Part shown: piece by piece, positions 11,657 to 23,776 of the stretch | Layout of the letters: every line of letters begins with the position of its first letter | Numbering within the stretch: the first letter of the stretch is position 1 | Source: Cordilura impudica | Lineage: Eukaryota; Arthropoda; Insecta; Diptera; Scathophagidae | Assembly: GCA_963682025.1 (NCBI GenBank) | Contig: OY821519.1 | Location: 3,070,501 to 3,134,500 of the forward strand | Length of the DNA stretch: 64,000 nucleotides | Direction of reading: 5' to 3' | Translations under genes and position numbers: made by a program | Notes under the pieces: generated by a model | Database searches by the model: none | The model's input: only the letters and a program-made list of their open reading frames with translations | What the model was told of the DNA's origin: nothing

Positions 11657-11817
11657 CTGTTCTGCTGTTTTCAGTAGATTTTCAATTTCAAAACTGCTTG
11701 TGCGTGAAGTAGGTTTGGTGCACCCCAATAACGTTTGCTGAGTGACCGTTGGTTCCACAAACGAAGGAGCTGGAGAACTTTCAGCCTCGGGTGAATATAA
11801 ATCTTTGCCAGTGCCAT
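11657..11817 (-). CDS. sif: sif exon: acidic/Ser-Thr linker before DH
   Basis: 161 bp: two bases completing Asn, then 53 codons reading [19 protein letters not shown] to ENLLKTAEQ. Acceptor AG at 11818-11819, donor GTAAGT from 11656. The region is low in predicted structure (S/P/T/E rich) and ends in a short helix ([12 protein letters not shown]) that joins in phase 0 to [10 protein letters not shown] of the next exon. Its identity rests on phase continuity and on similarity to the Drosophila linker as I recall it, so it is slightly less certain than the domain exons. Confidence 0.88.
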
Positions 11818-11818
11818 C

Positions 11819-12987
11819 TGTAATTATGAAGAGAATAATAATTAGAACAACACTTGTTCAGTTATTTGAAACAAGCTTAAATGTTTCAAGTGGTTAATTG
11901 TGGCCAACTTAAACTGCATGTTTTTTTGTTCGTTATTAAAAACAATACACCTGCATGCATTAAGTAGTAGTGCGGCAGTTAAGTGCCGTGCAACTATGTA
12001 AATGCTATAATTTAGCTTTTGTAGTATATATCTCCGAACTACTAAATACCTCACCTATCATTATGGCAATTAAACCCTCCCATTCCTGATGAAAATGGCC
12101 ATAAAACATGTTCAAGCATGCCAACATGTTTTATAATTCATAACAAATAAAACAAACTATGCATAGTAGCTTATATGCACACGCACATTTATTCTTTAGA
12201 TGACCGATTAAAGTTTTATGAGTTTTTCATTGCTCTCACTTCGACACGTCGTCCTTTTTCAATAATGGCACAACATATTTAGCTGTTAGCGTCATGTTAT
12301 TGCTAGCGTGTCTTGCTGTAATTTTCCCCCTGTTCCCACCCTCCCTCCCCTCTCCAACAAAAAAAAAAAATAATTGAAAAATGATCACCACTCATTCCCA
12401 TAAATAGTAAATAGCTTTCGTTATTTTGCAAAATATACGTTGTATATGTTGAAAACATTTGAACGTTCCATAATAAAAAAAAAAACTGTTTTAAACAATT
12501 TGTAAAAAAGTTTTACTGATTTTAAAGTTTTTTTTTTTATCTTGAGTTCTGTGGCACCATCTATGGTTGTTTGTCGTAATACTTTCGAAGTAACAAAGTA
12601 TAAATTTTGAAACTAAATTAAAAAAGTTGTGTACTTTAATCTTTTTTTCTTGTTAATATCCTTCATCGCAACAGAAAAGGTGTGAGTGAGAGTAAATTCA
12701 CTTAAATATGTGTTATATATGTATGTATGTATATACTTAAATGGTCTAGAAAATATTTGTCAGCTTAAAGTAATTGCACTTTTTGCTAGTTTACGCAAAG
12801 AAAATATTTGTTATTTGAATAAGAGCTCTGTTTTAAGAATAGGTGCATAAGATTATCTGGTGTTTCATATATTATGTTAAAATTTAGATATGTGAAGAAT
12901 AACCAGTGTTAATAACTTTTAGAGAAAAAAAGCACCGTGGTGAGCATTGTACAAATTTACCGCCACCCAAAAATTACTGTATTTTTA
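11819..12987 (-). other. sif intron stretch, no gene seen
   Basis: AT-rich intron DNA with poly-A/T runs, a CCCTCCCTCCCCTC pyrimidine tract near 12340 and a (TATG)n tract near 12715. No repeat family or coding signal recognised. Confidence 0.5.
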
Positions 12988-13325
12988 AACTCTTTAACTC
13001 ATACTGTCTGTCTGTCTGCCGTGGGGCAACCCCATTCCCCCTTATCCAAATGATTTGGAACTTGGCCCATAGTCTTGTTGTGACTATAGCTTAATTTTGG
13101 GGTAGTCACGCACAGTCAAGCATAGTCACGCATAGTCACGGAGTGATTTAAACCCAATTTCCCCTCATCTAATCAATCTGAAACTTGGTCCATAGACTTG
13201 TTGTGACCAAAGATTAATTTTAAAATAGTCAGTAAAGTCACGCATAGTCACGGAGGGATTCAAAACTCATGTGTATAAGTTAAGAAAGAGTTTTAATAAA
13301 AATTTTGTTTTTATGGGTTAGATTA
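12988..13325 (-). mobile_element. Family A element, copy 3
   Basis: Two subrepeat units between AAACTCTTTAACTCATACTG and TTTTTATGGGTTAGATTA, with a (CTGT)n tract near 13005. The second unit has lost part of its sequence. Confidence 0.72.
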
Positions 13326-13334
13326 TTATTTGTA

Positions 13335-13724
13335 TCTATATATTAATACTTGAAGGTTAATTTTTAGTTCCCTTTTTAAGCAAAATGCGGGCACGGAGGG
13401 GTGTGAAAACTGGCATAGTTATAGTTCATATGGAGGAGAAGCTGTAAATGATAAAATTTATGTTTAATCTGTCTTAAAATTATATTAAATTAGACAAAAA
13501 AAAACATATTTATGATAATTCGTTACACCCTGTTAATGCGAATGATTTAAATTATATATGAGACTCTCCCTGTTGAATTGTGAATTGCTAAAACTGATTA
13601 ACATATCAATATTCATAAATTTTTTATATATATAGATTAAAAAAACATTGGAAGACAAAAATTTAATGAACAAATAATATTTCCAAGAATTTGCACTTGA
13701 ATTTCGAGTCCTGGGCTATACTAG
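13335..13724 (+). mobile_element. Diverged Helitron, possibly a separate subfamily
   Basis: 390 bp starting TCTATATATTAATACTTGAAGG-like and ending with hairpin TTGCACTTGAATTTCGAG then GGGCTATACTAG|T. The 3' end resembles the main Helitron family, but the interior (TTAGTTCCCTTTTTAAGC; GGCACGGAGGG-type) is different. It sits 10 bp after family A copy 3. Confidence 0.65.
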
Positions 13725-13736
13725 TTTCTATATTAA

Positions 13737-14491
13737 ACAAGTAAGAAAATATTAGTCGGTCAGACCGACTATACGTTACCATGGCTTAGAGACTCTATTC
13801 TTGGGCCCAACTTAGTGGATATAGAAAATAAGCATAAACCAAATTTGCATGGCATTGTTATTAATTTTTTTGGCTGCAGATATGAAAAAGTTCTTATCGG
13901 AAGTTATATTTATATGGTGACTAGGTCGAAAAATGGTATATAGTAAGGTCACTTATATTTTGAAAAAATATATACAAACCAAATTGGAGAAAAAACTGTG
14001 CAATATTTTTGTTTTTTTAAAGACTTAAGTGAAAATTGAGAAGTGGCTTTATATGGGGGCTATGACAAATAATTGCCATATGGGGTTTATTTTTGGAAAA
14101 CTGATAAATGGATGTAATAAAAATACACACTCCCAATTTGACCGAGATATATATGATAATTTGGATCTTATGGCAATTTAAGTTGATTTCATAGGGGTCA
14201 TTTGTACGGGGACTAGGTCTGAACATTTACCGAATTTCACCAATTTCAATAGCGTTCATCCTATGACCGATAAAAGCTTATATACCAAAGTTCATTAAAA
14301 TATATTCATATTTGCAACCTGTACTTGGACACACAGACGGACGGACAGACGGACATCGGTAAAGCGACTCAGAAAGTGATTCTGAGTAGATCGGTATAAT
14401 AAAAGATGGGTCTAGGTCAAATATTTTTGGTAGTTACAAACAGCAGCACAAAGTCATTATACACAAACCACATACCACTATGTAGGGTATA
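13737..14491 (-). mobile_element. DINE-1-like element, copy 4
   Basis: Older copy: the palindrome is broken (AGTCGGTCAGACCGACT) and the far end reads CATACCACTATGTAGGGTATA with a small inversion or duplication. Microsatellite at 14336-14352. Confidence 0.8.
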
Positions 14492-14645
14492 AAAATATGG
14501 ACTGTTTTAGGGTATTTTTATAACAATTAACAATTATTATTATTATTATTATTATTTTCGTATTTATTATAATGTTAAATTACAATAAACTTAATTCTAA
14601 AGCACTAGCTACTTAGGCTATCGGCTTAGCCCAATTAACAATTAA

Positions 14646-15333
14646 TTTGTATACTCTATACCACTATGTGGTCCGTCCGTCCGTCTGTGTGTCCATGTAA
14701 ACCTTGTAATCAAACTACAGGTCGCAAATATGAATATATTTTAATGAAATTTGGTATATATGCTTTTATTGGCTATAGGATGAACGCTATTGAAATTGGT
14801 GAAATTCGGTCCATGTTCACACCTAGTCCCCATACAAATGACCCCTATGAAATCGACATATATTGCCATAAGATCCATATAGATCTCAGTCAAATTGGGT
14901 TTGTATGTGATTATTATATCCATTAATCAGTAGTCCAAAAATATTCTCTATAGGACAATTCTTTGTCATAGGCCCCATATAAAGCTGCTTCCCCATATAA
15001 GCCTGATCTTCACTTAAATCTACTAAAAAAAAAACAAAAATATTGCACAGATTTTTCTCAAATTTGGTTTGTTTATATTATTTCAAAATATAAGAGACTT
15101 TACCAAATATGGTCAGGATCGGGTGATTTTTCGACCTGGTCCCCATATATAAATATAGCACCCGATATGAACTTTTTCATATCTGCAGCCAAAAAAATTA
15201 AAAACAATTCCCTCAAATTTGGTTTATGCTTATTTTCTATATCCAATTAATTGGACCGAAGCGATAAGGTCTCTGAACCATGGTATAGTGTACCATATAG
15301 TCGGTCTAGACCGACTATAATTTTCTGACTTGC
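14646..15333 (+). mobile_element. DINE-1-like element, copy 5 (5' deletion)
   Basis: The TATACCACTATGTGG start runs straight into the GTCCGTCCGTCTG tract at 14671, so about 120 bp between them is missing. Hairpin intact at 15297-15320. A Helitron begins only 6 bp after its end. Confidence 0.82.
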
Positions 15334-15338
15334 TCTTA

Positions 15339-16486
15339 TCTATAATATTAATAGGCTAGGCAATTTCTTGTGACCGATGTTTTGTTCTACCGTTTTATCC
15401 CGATTTTGACCAAACGTATATTATTTGAAAGGTATGTCTTTTTAGACGTCTTGAAGATTTACAGATTTTAAATTTTTTTCCTTTATTATGAGTAAATTGC
15501 ATTTAAAGTTGCTACTAATACATACATAAAACAAGTAAGAAAATTATAGTCGGTCTAGACCGACTATACGATACCCTATACCATGCGTTTAGAGACCCTA
15601 TCTCCTAGGCCTGCTGTTTGTAGCAACCAAAAGTATTTGACCTAGACCCATCTTTTATTATACCGATCGAATCAGAATCACTATCTGAGTCGATTTAACG
15701 ATGTCCGTCCGTCCGTCCGTCCGTCTGTGTGTTTATGTAAAGCTTGTAATCAAACTGCAGGTCGCAAATATGAATATATTTCGATGAAATTTGGCATTTA
15801 ATCTTCTATCGGCCATGGGATGAACGCTATTGAAATTGGTGAGAATAGGTCCATGTTCAGACCTAGCCCCCATACAAATGACCCCTATGAAATCAACATA
15901 TATTGCCATAAGATCCAGATTATCATACAAATCTTAGTCAAATTGGGTTTGTATGTATACATTACATCCATTAATCAGTAGTCCAAAAATGATCCCTATT
16001 GGACAACTCTTAGTCATAGGCCCCATATAGAGCTGCTTCCCGATCTTCACTTAAATCTATCAAAAAACAAAAATATTGCACTGATTCATCTCAAATTTTG
16101 TTTGTATATATTTTTGCAAAATGCAAGAGACTTTACCAAACATGGTCAGGATCGGTCCATTTTTGGGCCTAGTCCCCATATAGATATAGCATCCAATATG
16201 AACTTTTTCATATCTGCAGCCGAAAAAATTAATAAAAATCCCACTCTAATATGGTTTATGCTTATTTTCTATATCCAGTTAGTTGGGCCTGAGAGATAGG
16301 GTCTCTACACGCATGGTATAGGGTATCGTGTAGTCGGTCTAGACCGACTATAATTTTCTTACTTGTTTTTTATGTTGATTTGTGAATTGCTATAATTGAT
16401 TAGCATACTTTTAGGGTCTTTATTTGATAAAAAAAATAAAATTTCCTTGAATTTTCACTCGAATATCGAGGGCTGGAATCTGCTAG
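15339..16486 (+). mobile_element. Non-autonomous Helitron, copy 4, split by a DINE
   Basis: 5' part 15339-15529 (TCTATAATATTAATAGGC...), 3' part 16369-16486 ending GGAATCTGCTAG|T. A DINE composite sits in the middle at the ACATACATAAA block. The parts join without loss, so the Helitron is the older of the two. Confidence 0.85.
15530..16368 (+). mobile_element. Composite DINE with a hairpin at both ends
   Basis: 15530-15611 is a DINE 3' end in minus orientation (CAAGTAAG, palindrome, GATACCCTATACCATGCG). From 15612 a plus-oriented DINE follows, lacking its first ~60 bp, through the (GTCC)4 tract at 15703 to an intact 3' hairpin at 16331-16354 and ACTTGTT. The result is a unit with inverted 3' ends. 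Confidence 0.8.
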
Positions 16487-16746
16487 TTTTATATAGTTTT
16501 ACAAAAGAAAATATATTAAAAAAATTTTTTTTCCCATCTATTTTTCAATCTTTTGTACGTCTCATATGAATTAATGTTTTTTATAAATATTTAATGGAAA
16601 TGTGGAGAGGGGAGGCATTCGCAAAACGAAACTAATGATCCCATAGAATTTTTCAAATTGTGGACTTCATCTATATATCTCCATTTAGAAATGATATTTG
16701 CATTTTTCACAAAAGTTTAATAAAACATTTCATTATTATTATACAC

Positions 16747-17235
16747 AGTGATTGACAATATAATGGAAACTTTTAACAAAATATATTTTTGACAACTTGA
16801 ACGATCAATACCAAAAAATTGGAATACATTGCGTCATTTAGAGTATCTTTTTCTACATGAATTGGACCCAAAGCAACTCCAAAGCGTAATATTGCTACTG
16901 CCTAGTCTAGTCTAGTCTAGTCTTTTTCCCTTTGGTCGTCGTACAAACGTTCTTCCATCATGGGCTCTCTTAAATTATACTTTGAGTCAAATGAAAAGCG
17001 AACAGTATTCCAATTCTTTCTTGACCAGTTCATGTATTCTTTACCAAAATTTATGCGAGCCAATCGATTTTTCGCTGATATCAGTGGTTTCTTCACTGGA
17101 CGATAATAACCAACATCAGCCTCAGTTGCTCTTCGTTAAATAATTCTTTAACTCTCATAAAATATTTCTCACAAGTTTCATTTTGCTTAAGACCAGCAGT
17201 AAAACCATCTATTTTCCTGGTTTTTAAGATTAAAA
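16747..17235 (-). pseudogene. Tc1-like transposase remnant
   Basis: Minus strand encodes, across a frameshift, ELFNEEQLRLM, then YYRPVKKPLISAKNRLARIN and FGKEYMNWSRKNWNTV, ending before the second catalytic Asp. This is the Tc1 segment leading to the WSDES motif, here decayed to RFSFDSKYNL. A possible terminal sequence CAGTGATTGACAATATAATG follows a TA at 16745. A (TAGTC)n tract is at 16902-16923. Highly decayed. Confidence 0.6.
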
Positions 17236-17871
17236 TATTTAAAAATAGAATTGTGTTTAAAAAAACTGTTGAAAGAAAATGTTTGAAACTATAAATATTT
17301 ATATAACGATTAAGATTTTGTACATTTTGTTTCATACCGTCTTCTATATATATTGTTTTAATCGATTAACTAAAAGTTTACATAGTTTTGAATCACTAAA
17401 TAATATACTTTATTTCGTTTATCCCAAATTTTTTTTAAATTGTATTTATTGTAACAAATTTGTTATCTTTCGATAGAGTGATTTCGCATAAAAAAAAAAC
17501 ATAATATTAGGATTTAACGCGACATTATTAAAAAAACAAAATTCGCAAATTACGAATTTTGTAAAAGTTAAAATATATATATTATATGAATAAATTATAT
17601 CAATAATTTTGGCATACTAAATTGATCTATTCGAATTCCATAATATTAACAATGGTTCATTTCAGTTTTAGATCTTTTTCATGAAGTCGTTGAATTCACT
17701 GTGTCTGAATTGAATTTTGCACACTTTTTGTCAGTGTTATTCACATTCGCATGTTATTTTGTGGTCTTTGTAGTACTGCATTTCTTAAAAAAAAGTAAAA
17801 TGCTACCTAATCATGATCATATCAAAAAAATTTGTTCCAAACTCAAGATAATCATATCTAATATGAACAAG

Positions 17872-18131
17872 TAAGAGTGATATATTAGGCTGTGCCGTAT
17901 CTTTGATACCCTCTAAACACAGGTTGTCAACACTTAAATATAAAAAAGGCTAGATTAAAATTATATAGGCTAGATTAACAAAAAATTTAGGACAACGCCA
18001 GATCGACTTTATAAGGATCGCAAATATATATAGTTTATGGTGTCTGCTGAATTTATTTCGATGAGTTACAAGCGGATAGACAAACTGATATATACCCTCT
18101 GCGCAGTGATGTGGAGGCTATAAAAAAGGCC
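17872..18131 (-). mobile_element. Second helentron-like family (D), truncated copy
   Basis: Starts AACAAGTAAGAGTGATATAT with a GGCTGTGCCG hairpin and ATACCCT, and ends ATATACCCTCTGCGCAGTG. Same layout as DINE (CAAGTAAG end, hairpin, TATACCC) but unrelated in the body. Confidence 0.55.
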
Positions 18132-18149
18132 GAAGAAAAATGATGAAAC

Positions 18150-18475
18150 TACTGTTTTAAGAAAAGTCACCTTTTTAAGAAAATGCACTTTTTAAGAAAA
18201 GGTACTTTTCAAGGAGAAGAAATTTCTCAAGAAAGGCTATTTCTTAAGGAATGGTACCTTTTTAAGAAAAGTTAATTTTTGAGAAAAGATACTTTTTGAA
18301 GAAAATAGTTTTTCTTAGAAAAGGTATTTTTTTTTAAAAGAAAGTACTTTTTAAAAAAATGTTTTCTATTTTTTCGGAAAAGGAAGTTTTAAAAGAAAAG
18401 GAACTTTTGTAAGAAAAAAGAGCATTTTTTCGAAAGGATACTATTTTATAAAAGGTACTTGGTAAAACCAAAAGC
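18150..18475. repeat. Degenerate AAGAAAAGGTACTTTTT minisatellite
   Basis: About twelve irregular copies of a 17-30-bp unit built on TTTTTAAGAAAAGGTACTT, diverged. No coding signal. Confidence 0.7.
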
Positions 18476-18476
18476 A

Positions 18477-20051
18477 TTTATTTTTTATTTATAATTTATA
18501 TCTTTTAAAATTTTTAATTTTAATTTTTAACTTTTAATTTTTATTATTTTTTATTTTTAGTTTTTTTTTAAAGTGTCTACAAATATTTGGTTATATCTCA
18601 GCACAATGACATTCTATTTACCCCATTTTAAATACCAACATACTGCAAATAATGGCAAATAATATTATCGTAATTTTACCCAGGTAGAAATGGTTTATGT
18701 TGTGAATGAGCGTGTTTTCAACAGACAGACAGTTTATGGGGTCTACGGAATTTATTTCGATGAGTTACAAACGGATTGACAAACTGATATATCTGTGGTT
18801 TTCTGGTATAACTGCGTATGTCAATTTTTGTCAGTTTTGAGTTAACGATGCCATATATAATAATTTTTAACGCTCTTTACATGTGTTTAATTAAAAAAAA
18901 AAAAAATATTGACCATTTCTGAGTTTTTTCTTTAAATAACGACGTAACTTAAATGTTTATTAAATTAATTTGCAGCACTAACGACGTATGTCAACCTACG
19001 TTTGATCGCTGTTAAATTATTTTCTCAGAAAACGACACATAGCGACATACGTTGTTATTAATGAAAAAAATATGCAAAATAATTTTTGATTATTTTTCAT
19101 TTTATAACCACTTTTAAAAACTTTTGTGTTTATTTCTGTTATTTTTTGTCACTATTATTCTTGATACGTTGTTATATTCTCATCCCAAGTCCCGTTAACT
19201 TTTTGTTGACGAACAAAAAAATCCATTTTTCAAGCAACAACAACTTATGTCTACAAGCAACAACAACTTATGTCTACATGGTATTGGTAGTTTTCTATTG
19301 TAAAGAAAACGACGTTTGTCGACATAAATTGTTTTATCTGCACACACTTTAAGTGTAATTTACATATTGTTTTTTTCGTCCTTCTCTAGGATCTATTCCT
19401 CTGAGGATTTTTTACTCAAAATTTTATATAAAGTATTTATTGCCCATATCTATAGGACTGTTAAATAAAAAGCTCTAAAAACTTTATATCGAGCCCATAA
19501 TTTCAAATATAACGTTTTTTGGCTCTCCTGAACATTTTGATTTTATGACATACGCGGTTATTCTAGAAAACTACAGATTTATTTTTATTTATAATTTATA
19601 TCTTTTAAAATTTTTAATTTTGATTTTTAACTTTTAATTTTTATTATTTTTAATTTTTGATTTTTAATTTTTTATTCATTTAAAATTTTAATTTCAAATT
19701 TAAAAATTTTTATTTTTATTACTTTGAATTTTTGTGGCTTTTTATAACTGTGAATGTTGTTTTGCAACAATTATGTTCAACCACTAAAATATTGCAAGAT
19801 ACACACTGGGTTTTTAGTTTTTTTAAAAGTGTCTACAAATATTTGCTTATATCTCAGCACAATGACATTCTATTTACCCCATTTTAAATACCAACATACT
19901 GCAAATAATGGCAAATAATACTATCGTAATTTTACCCAGGTAGTTTTCAACAGACAGACAGTTTATGGGGTCTACGGAATTTATTTCGATGAGTTACAAA
20001 CGGATTGACAAACTGATATATACCCTCCGCACAGTGGCGTGGATGGTATAA
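18477..20051. repeat. Duplicated family D segment around a TIR element
   Basis: 18477-18793 and 19577-20051 share the same order: an AATTTTTAATTT-type stretch, GTGTCTACAAATATTTG, CAGCACAATGACATTCTATT, CAGACAGACAGTTTATGGGG and ACGGATTGACAAACTGATAT. The second copy continues into ATACCCTCCGCACAGTGG. Either two copies flank the insert or one was duplicated with it. Confidence 0.65.
18794..19576. mobile_element. TIR DNA element, 783 bp, non-autonomous
   Basis: Inverted ends about 31 bp long: CTGTGGTTTTCTGGTATAAC at the left and, read inward from the right, CTGTAGTTTTCTAGAATAAC; both continue to CGTATGTCA. The interior repeats GACATACGT-type words (ACGACGTATGTCAAC; ACGACATACG), so subterminal binding sites are possible. 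No long frame. No clear target duplication, so the superfamily is open. Confidence 0.65.
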
Positions 20052-20300
20052 TAAACAGTTGCTTTTTATAATTATATGTCTAAATTACATTACAACCATC
20101 AATCCAACCCAATGAATATTTTTTAAATTCGTTTAGAAAACCAACATGAAACTTTATGATTTAGAATTTTTGTAGGTCTGTTGCAGCGAAACAGATATTT
20201 TATAAAATTTTTGTTTTTGCTTAAGAGTTTTTAGAAAATTTTCGAATTTTAATTTAAATAAAATATGGTTTTTAATTGAAAAACAGGTTAAATTTGCATC

Positions 20301-20302
<2 letters not shown>

Positions 20303-20336
<34 letters not shown>
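20303..20336. repeat. (TA)n microsatellite
   Basis: About 17 TA units, 70 bp downstream of the linker exon's donor. Confidence 0.95.
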
Positions 20337-20340
<4 letters not shown>

Positions 20341-20407
20341 TATCTGTATCTATATATATACTAAGTGCAATTTTTTTTTCGAATTTTCTCATTTGGATAG
20401 TACTTAC

Positions 20408-20559
20408 TCCAACCTGGTGCTGGCACTATTAAACCTGTTATCATTTCTTCACTCATTACTGGCGGATCTGTTGGTGGTGGCGGACACACCAAAGAATCAA
20501 TCATATCATCCGTTACTCGCATTATGCCACCAATATCTGGTGGCTCTGTACGCGATGAT
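20408..20559 (-). CDS. sif: sif exon: linker between PDZ and DH
   Basis: 152 bp: one base completing Arg, then 50 codons ([20 protein letters not shown] to GLIVPAPGW) and one trailing base. It has a Pro-rich [14 protein letters not shown] tract, a possible SH3-type ligand (inference). Acceptor AG at 20560-20561, donor GTAAGTAC from 20407. The following codon is split A|AT (Asn) and is completed by 11657-11817. Confidence 0.92.
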
Positions 20560-20653
20560 CTATTAATGAAAAAAAACAAGAACAATAAAACAACAAAGAC
20601 AACAACATAATGTAAATTTAATGAAATTCTTAACACATTTCCTATTAACTTAC

Positions 20654-20768
20654 CGCATCATCATGCTTAAAGATTGCTCCTCCTGTAGAACACTTTCTAA
20701 ATACATCATATCTAAATCGGATACAATAGCACCATTTATGACCATAATTTCATCTCCTTTGATAATAC
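20654..20768 (-). CDS. sif: sif exon: second half of the PDZ domain
   Basis: 115 bp, phase 2 in and 2 out: (G)[20 protein letters not shown] to QSLSMMM(R). The [14 protein letters not shown] block is the conserved PDZ strand and loop, and [11 protein letters not shown] is its last helix. Acceptor AG at 20769-20770, donor GTAAGT from 20653. A 94-bp intron leads to the linker exon at 20408-20559. An arginine codon is split CG|A. Confidence 0.93.
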
Positions 20769-21799
20769 CTGATTGGATGAAAAAACAGAAAATTCATTTT
20801 TTTTTTTTGAATTCACCAAAAGTTATAGCCAGTACCTTGCTACACACAATGTACATACACTTCTATTTGACATGCATTGTTTTGTTTATTCGTAACTGAA
20901 ATACGTTTGAAAATATACTCGTATGTTTGTACATATCTCTTTAAAATGTGATATACATATTGATCAAACATAAGTTGTATTCAACAATATGTATGGAAAA
21001 ACTTAACGATTTCATAGAAACGCTTTGGTACTTGTACCGTGCAAGACCCATCACGTTACGAATTGTTGGTGTGTGTTGCGCAGCAATTGGAGTACATTCA
21101 TTGTCTTTAAGAACAATAAAATATCTATTGTCCTTTTATTTTCTAGGATGATTGTTTTTTTTTTATACTCGTAACATAACTTAATGTGAATGTTTAAGTG
21201 TTGTGTGTGTGTGTGTGTTTGGTTACTTGGATTTACTTCTGCTAACCAATCACACACACATAAACCCCAGCGAGTCGGACAGTGTATTTGTTTCATAAGT
21301 GTGTATTGTTTATCGTACTCTCTAAACAACAAGTGCATCTATTGTCATTGTTCTGTTGTGTAGCTTTGGTTTTTTTTTTATTTATATTTATATTTTTTGC
21401 ATATTGCATTTTGTATTGTTATTATTATTATTATTATTATTTAAAACCTTTACAAAAAAACCAACTTTACCTTTATCTTTTGTCAATTGTTCTATAAGTT
21501 TGACGTTTTTCCTTCTTCCTCTTTTTACTCATAAATAACAAAAATGATAAAAAAAATATGTATGTATATATATAAATAAAAACCAAACCGAACCGAACCA
21601 AACCGAACTACAAGTTATGAGCTGTATTTTATGTATACATAAATACAGAAATGTTGTATCTATATTGTATCCATGTTATATTTTTTGGGACTGTCCATGA
21701 AATGGCTTTCACAAAGTCAAATGAGATAAATGTGTTTCAATATTTGTAGAACAAAATTGTGTAAATTCGGTTGTTTATGTTTGTGGAATTTATATTTTA

Positions 21800-23219
21800 C
21801 TAGCTGGACCCGGCAAACGTTGTTTTGCCCTCAATGAATTTTTTATTTTAGTTAGAATCTGTATATACCTATATAAAAAAAACGTTTTTGCATTTGTTAA
21901 TATTAATTGAAAACTGTTAAAGAAAAACCATATTTTATTTATGAAAATGAAAATAAATATTTAATGTAACATACATATAAGAATGACTAATATATTTCTA
22001 TTATTGTAATTCTAAAAAGAATGAACAATATTTTTAGCTTCATTATTCTGGCAGTAAATGAAAAAATTTGCTGGCTTTCCGACACGGGAATATGCCACAT
22101 ATAGTTGCTCGTGGGAAAAACAACTTTTTCGAGGTCCAAACCACATATTTGCAATGATTGTCCTTGAGATTTATAAATGGTCATGGAAAAGCCCAATCTG
22201 ATCGGAAATTGCAATCTTTTGAATATTATCGGTGTGTCGGTAGGAATCATAGGAATTCTTGGTAGCAAAACATGTTCTCCTTAAAATTTTCCTTTGAGAA
22301 TTGTGGCCTCAATAACATTGGGCATTATTCTCTCAACAATTAACCTGGTTCCATTATATAGTCTCGGAGCGTTAAGGTTACGTAGCAGAATTATTGGAGA
22401 ACCAACTTTTAATTTTAATAAATGTGGCGGTAGATCGGGCACATCAAGTGAATTCAAAAATTCTGTTGGAGAATTGACTGCACTGACTGACTGACTGACA
22501 CTATCCATAGATTTGAAAGAGAACGTTTCGGAATCAATCATTTCCTGAATAACAACATGTTATCGACATCGACATTTTTTGCGGCTAAAATAGCTCCTTC
22601 ACTTAACCAATCATGGTTACGATATTGATTTTGAATGTCGGGGAATACATTTTCAATTATTTCATCGCGTGAAGATATAAATTGACAAAATTCATGTGGA
22701 TATTTTAATAGTTTAACTGGTTGGATTAATATTGATTTTACCATTACCAAGATCAAGTAGTTGTTTTGAAAATTGGTCAGTCGTTGGATCATTTTGAATC
22801 GTACTCTCATGTTTGTTGTTAATTTGAACGCTACTCCATAATATTGATTATTTTCAGCAGGTATTTATTTCGTCAGCATAGGTTGATTTTGGTATAACTG
22901 GCAATGTTTGACGAAAATCTCCAGATAATAAATTGAGAGCTCCACCAAAAAGACTTTCATTGCATTTCAAATCTTTTAAAGTTCTATGTAATGTTTCTAA
23001 GGAATATTTGTGAGCCATGGTACATTCATCCCAAATAATAATACTGCATTTTTGCAGAACTTTTGTCATACCGGAATGGTTTTTGATATTACATACGGCA
23101 TTCTCATTCGTTTGTACGTTTAACGGTGATTTGAGTGCTGAATGAGCTGTATGACTACCATGCAATAATGTTGCGGCTATTTCGGACGAAGCAATAGCCA
23201 ATGCAATTTTTCCTTAGTT
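21800..23219 (-). pseudogene. Autonomous-type Helitron remnant: PIF1 helicase C-terminal half
   Basis: Minus-strand pieces read in order IASSEIAATLLHGSHTAHSA, IIIWDECTMAHKYSLETLHR (Walker B), [58 protein letters not shown] and IYKSQGQSLQICGLDL, the ordered motifs of Helitron PIF1-like helicases. Stops and frameshifts break it, and Walker A, the Rep domain and the 5' end are missing. Its 3' end is at 21800: on the minus strand GGCAAAACAACGTTTGCC hairpin, then GGGTCCAGCTAG followed by T. It belongs to a different family from the short Helitrons here. Confidence 0.88.
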
Positions 23220-23299
23220 TTTGGTTAGAATGTTTATATATAAAAACTTTTGTGAATTTTGTAATTTATAAAATTTAAATAAATTTGACAACTCATTAT

Positions 23300-23584
23300 T
23301 TTTTGAACGCCAGCGCCATCTACCGGGTCCAACAAAAATATGTTTGGCATCATCTAACATACATACATATATGTATACATACATAGTTTCAGTAAAATTT
23401 CACCTTAAATAAGAATATTCGAAATAACTTTACCCCAGCGCCACCTATCGGGTCCGTTTATACATACAAAAATTTCTTATGACGAAAAATACATACATTC
23501 TGATTTGCAGTAAAATCGCACCGAAAATAAGAATTTTGTTTATAACTTGACCCCATCGTCAGCTAGAGGGTTAAAACTAAAAAA
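23300..23584. repeat. Tandem ~115-bp repeat, about 2.5 units
   Basis: Units share CAGCGCCATCTACCGGGTCC / CAGCGCCACCTATCGGGTCC, ACATACAT tracts and CAGTAAAATTTCACCTTAAA. It lies directly upstream of the helicase remnant and may be part of the same or another Helitron. Confidence 0.55.
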
Positions 23585-23776
23585 ATCATGTGAGTCCGAT
23601 CACAGGGGAGATGTGTAAACATCTGGTAATAAATAAAATGCAGAAAACAGCGACAAAAAGGTTATTTCATATAATAATTTTTTCACCAAAGAATCAGAAG
23701 TCATACAGATTTGTCTTAATGGTCACATCTTACGCGTAAGAAATTTACCCCCCTGCGCGTATAGATGTTTACACAT
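23585..23776 (+). mobile_element. MITE family C, copy 1 (short)
   Basis: 192 bp. Begins ATCATGTGAGTCCGATCACA, then GGGGAGATGTGTAAACATCT; ends CTGCGCGTATAGATGTTTAC ACAT. The GATGTGTAAACATCTA block occurs inverted at both ends. This copy has lost the interior present at 53228-53601. Confidence 0.72.
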
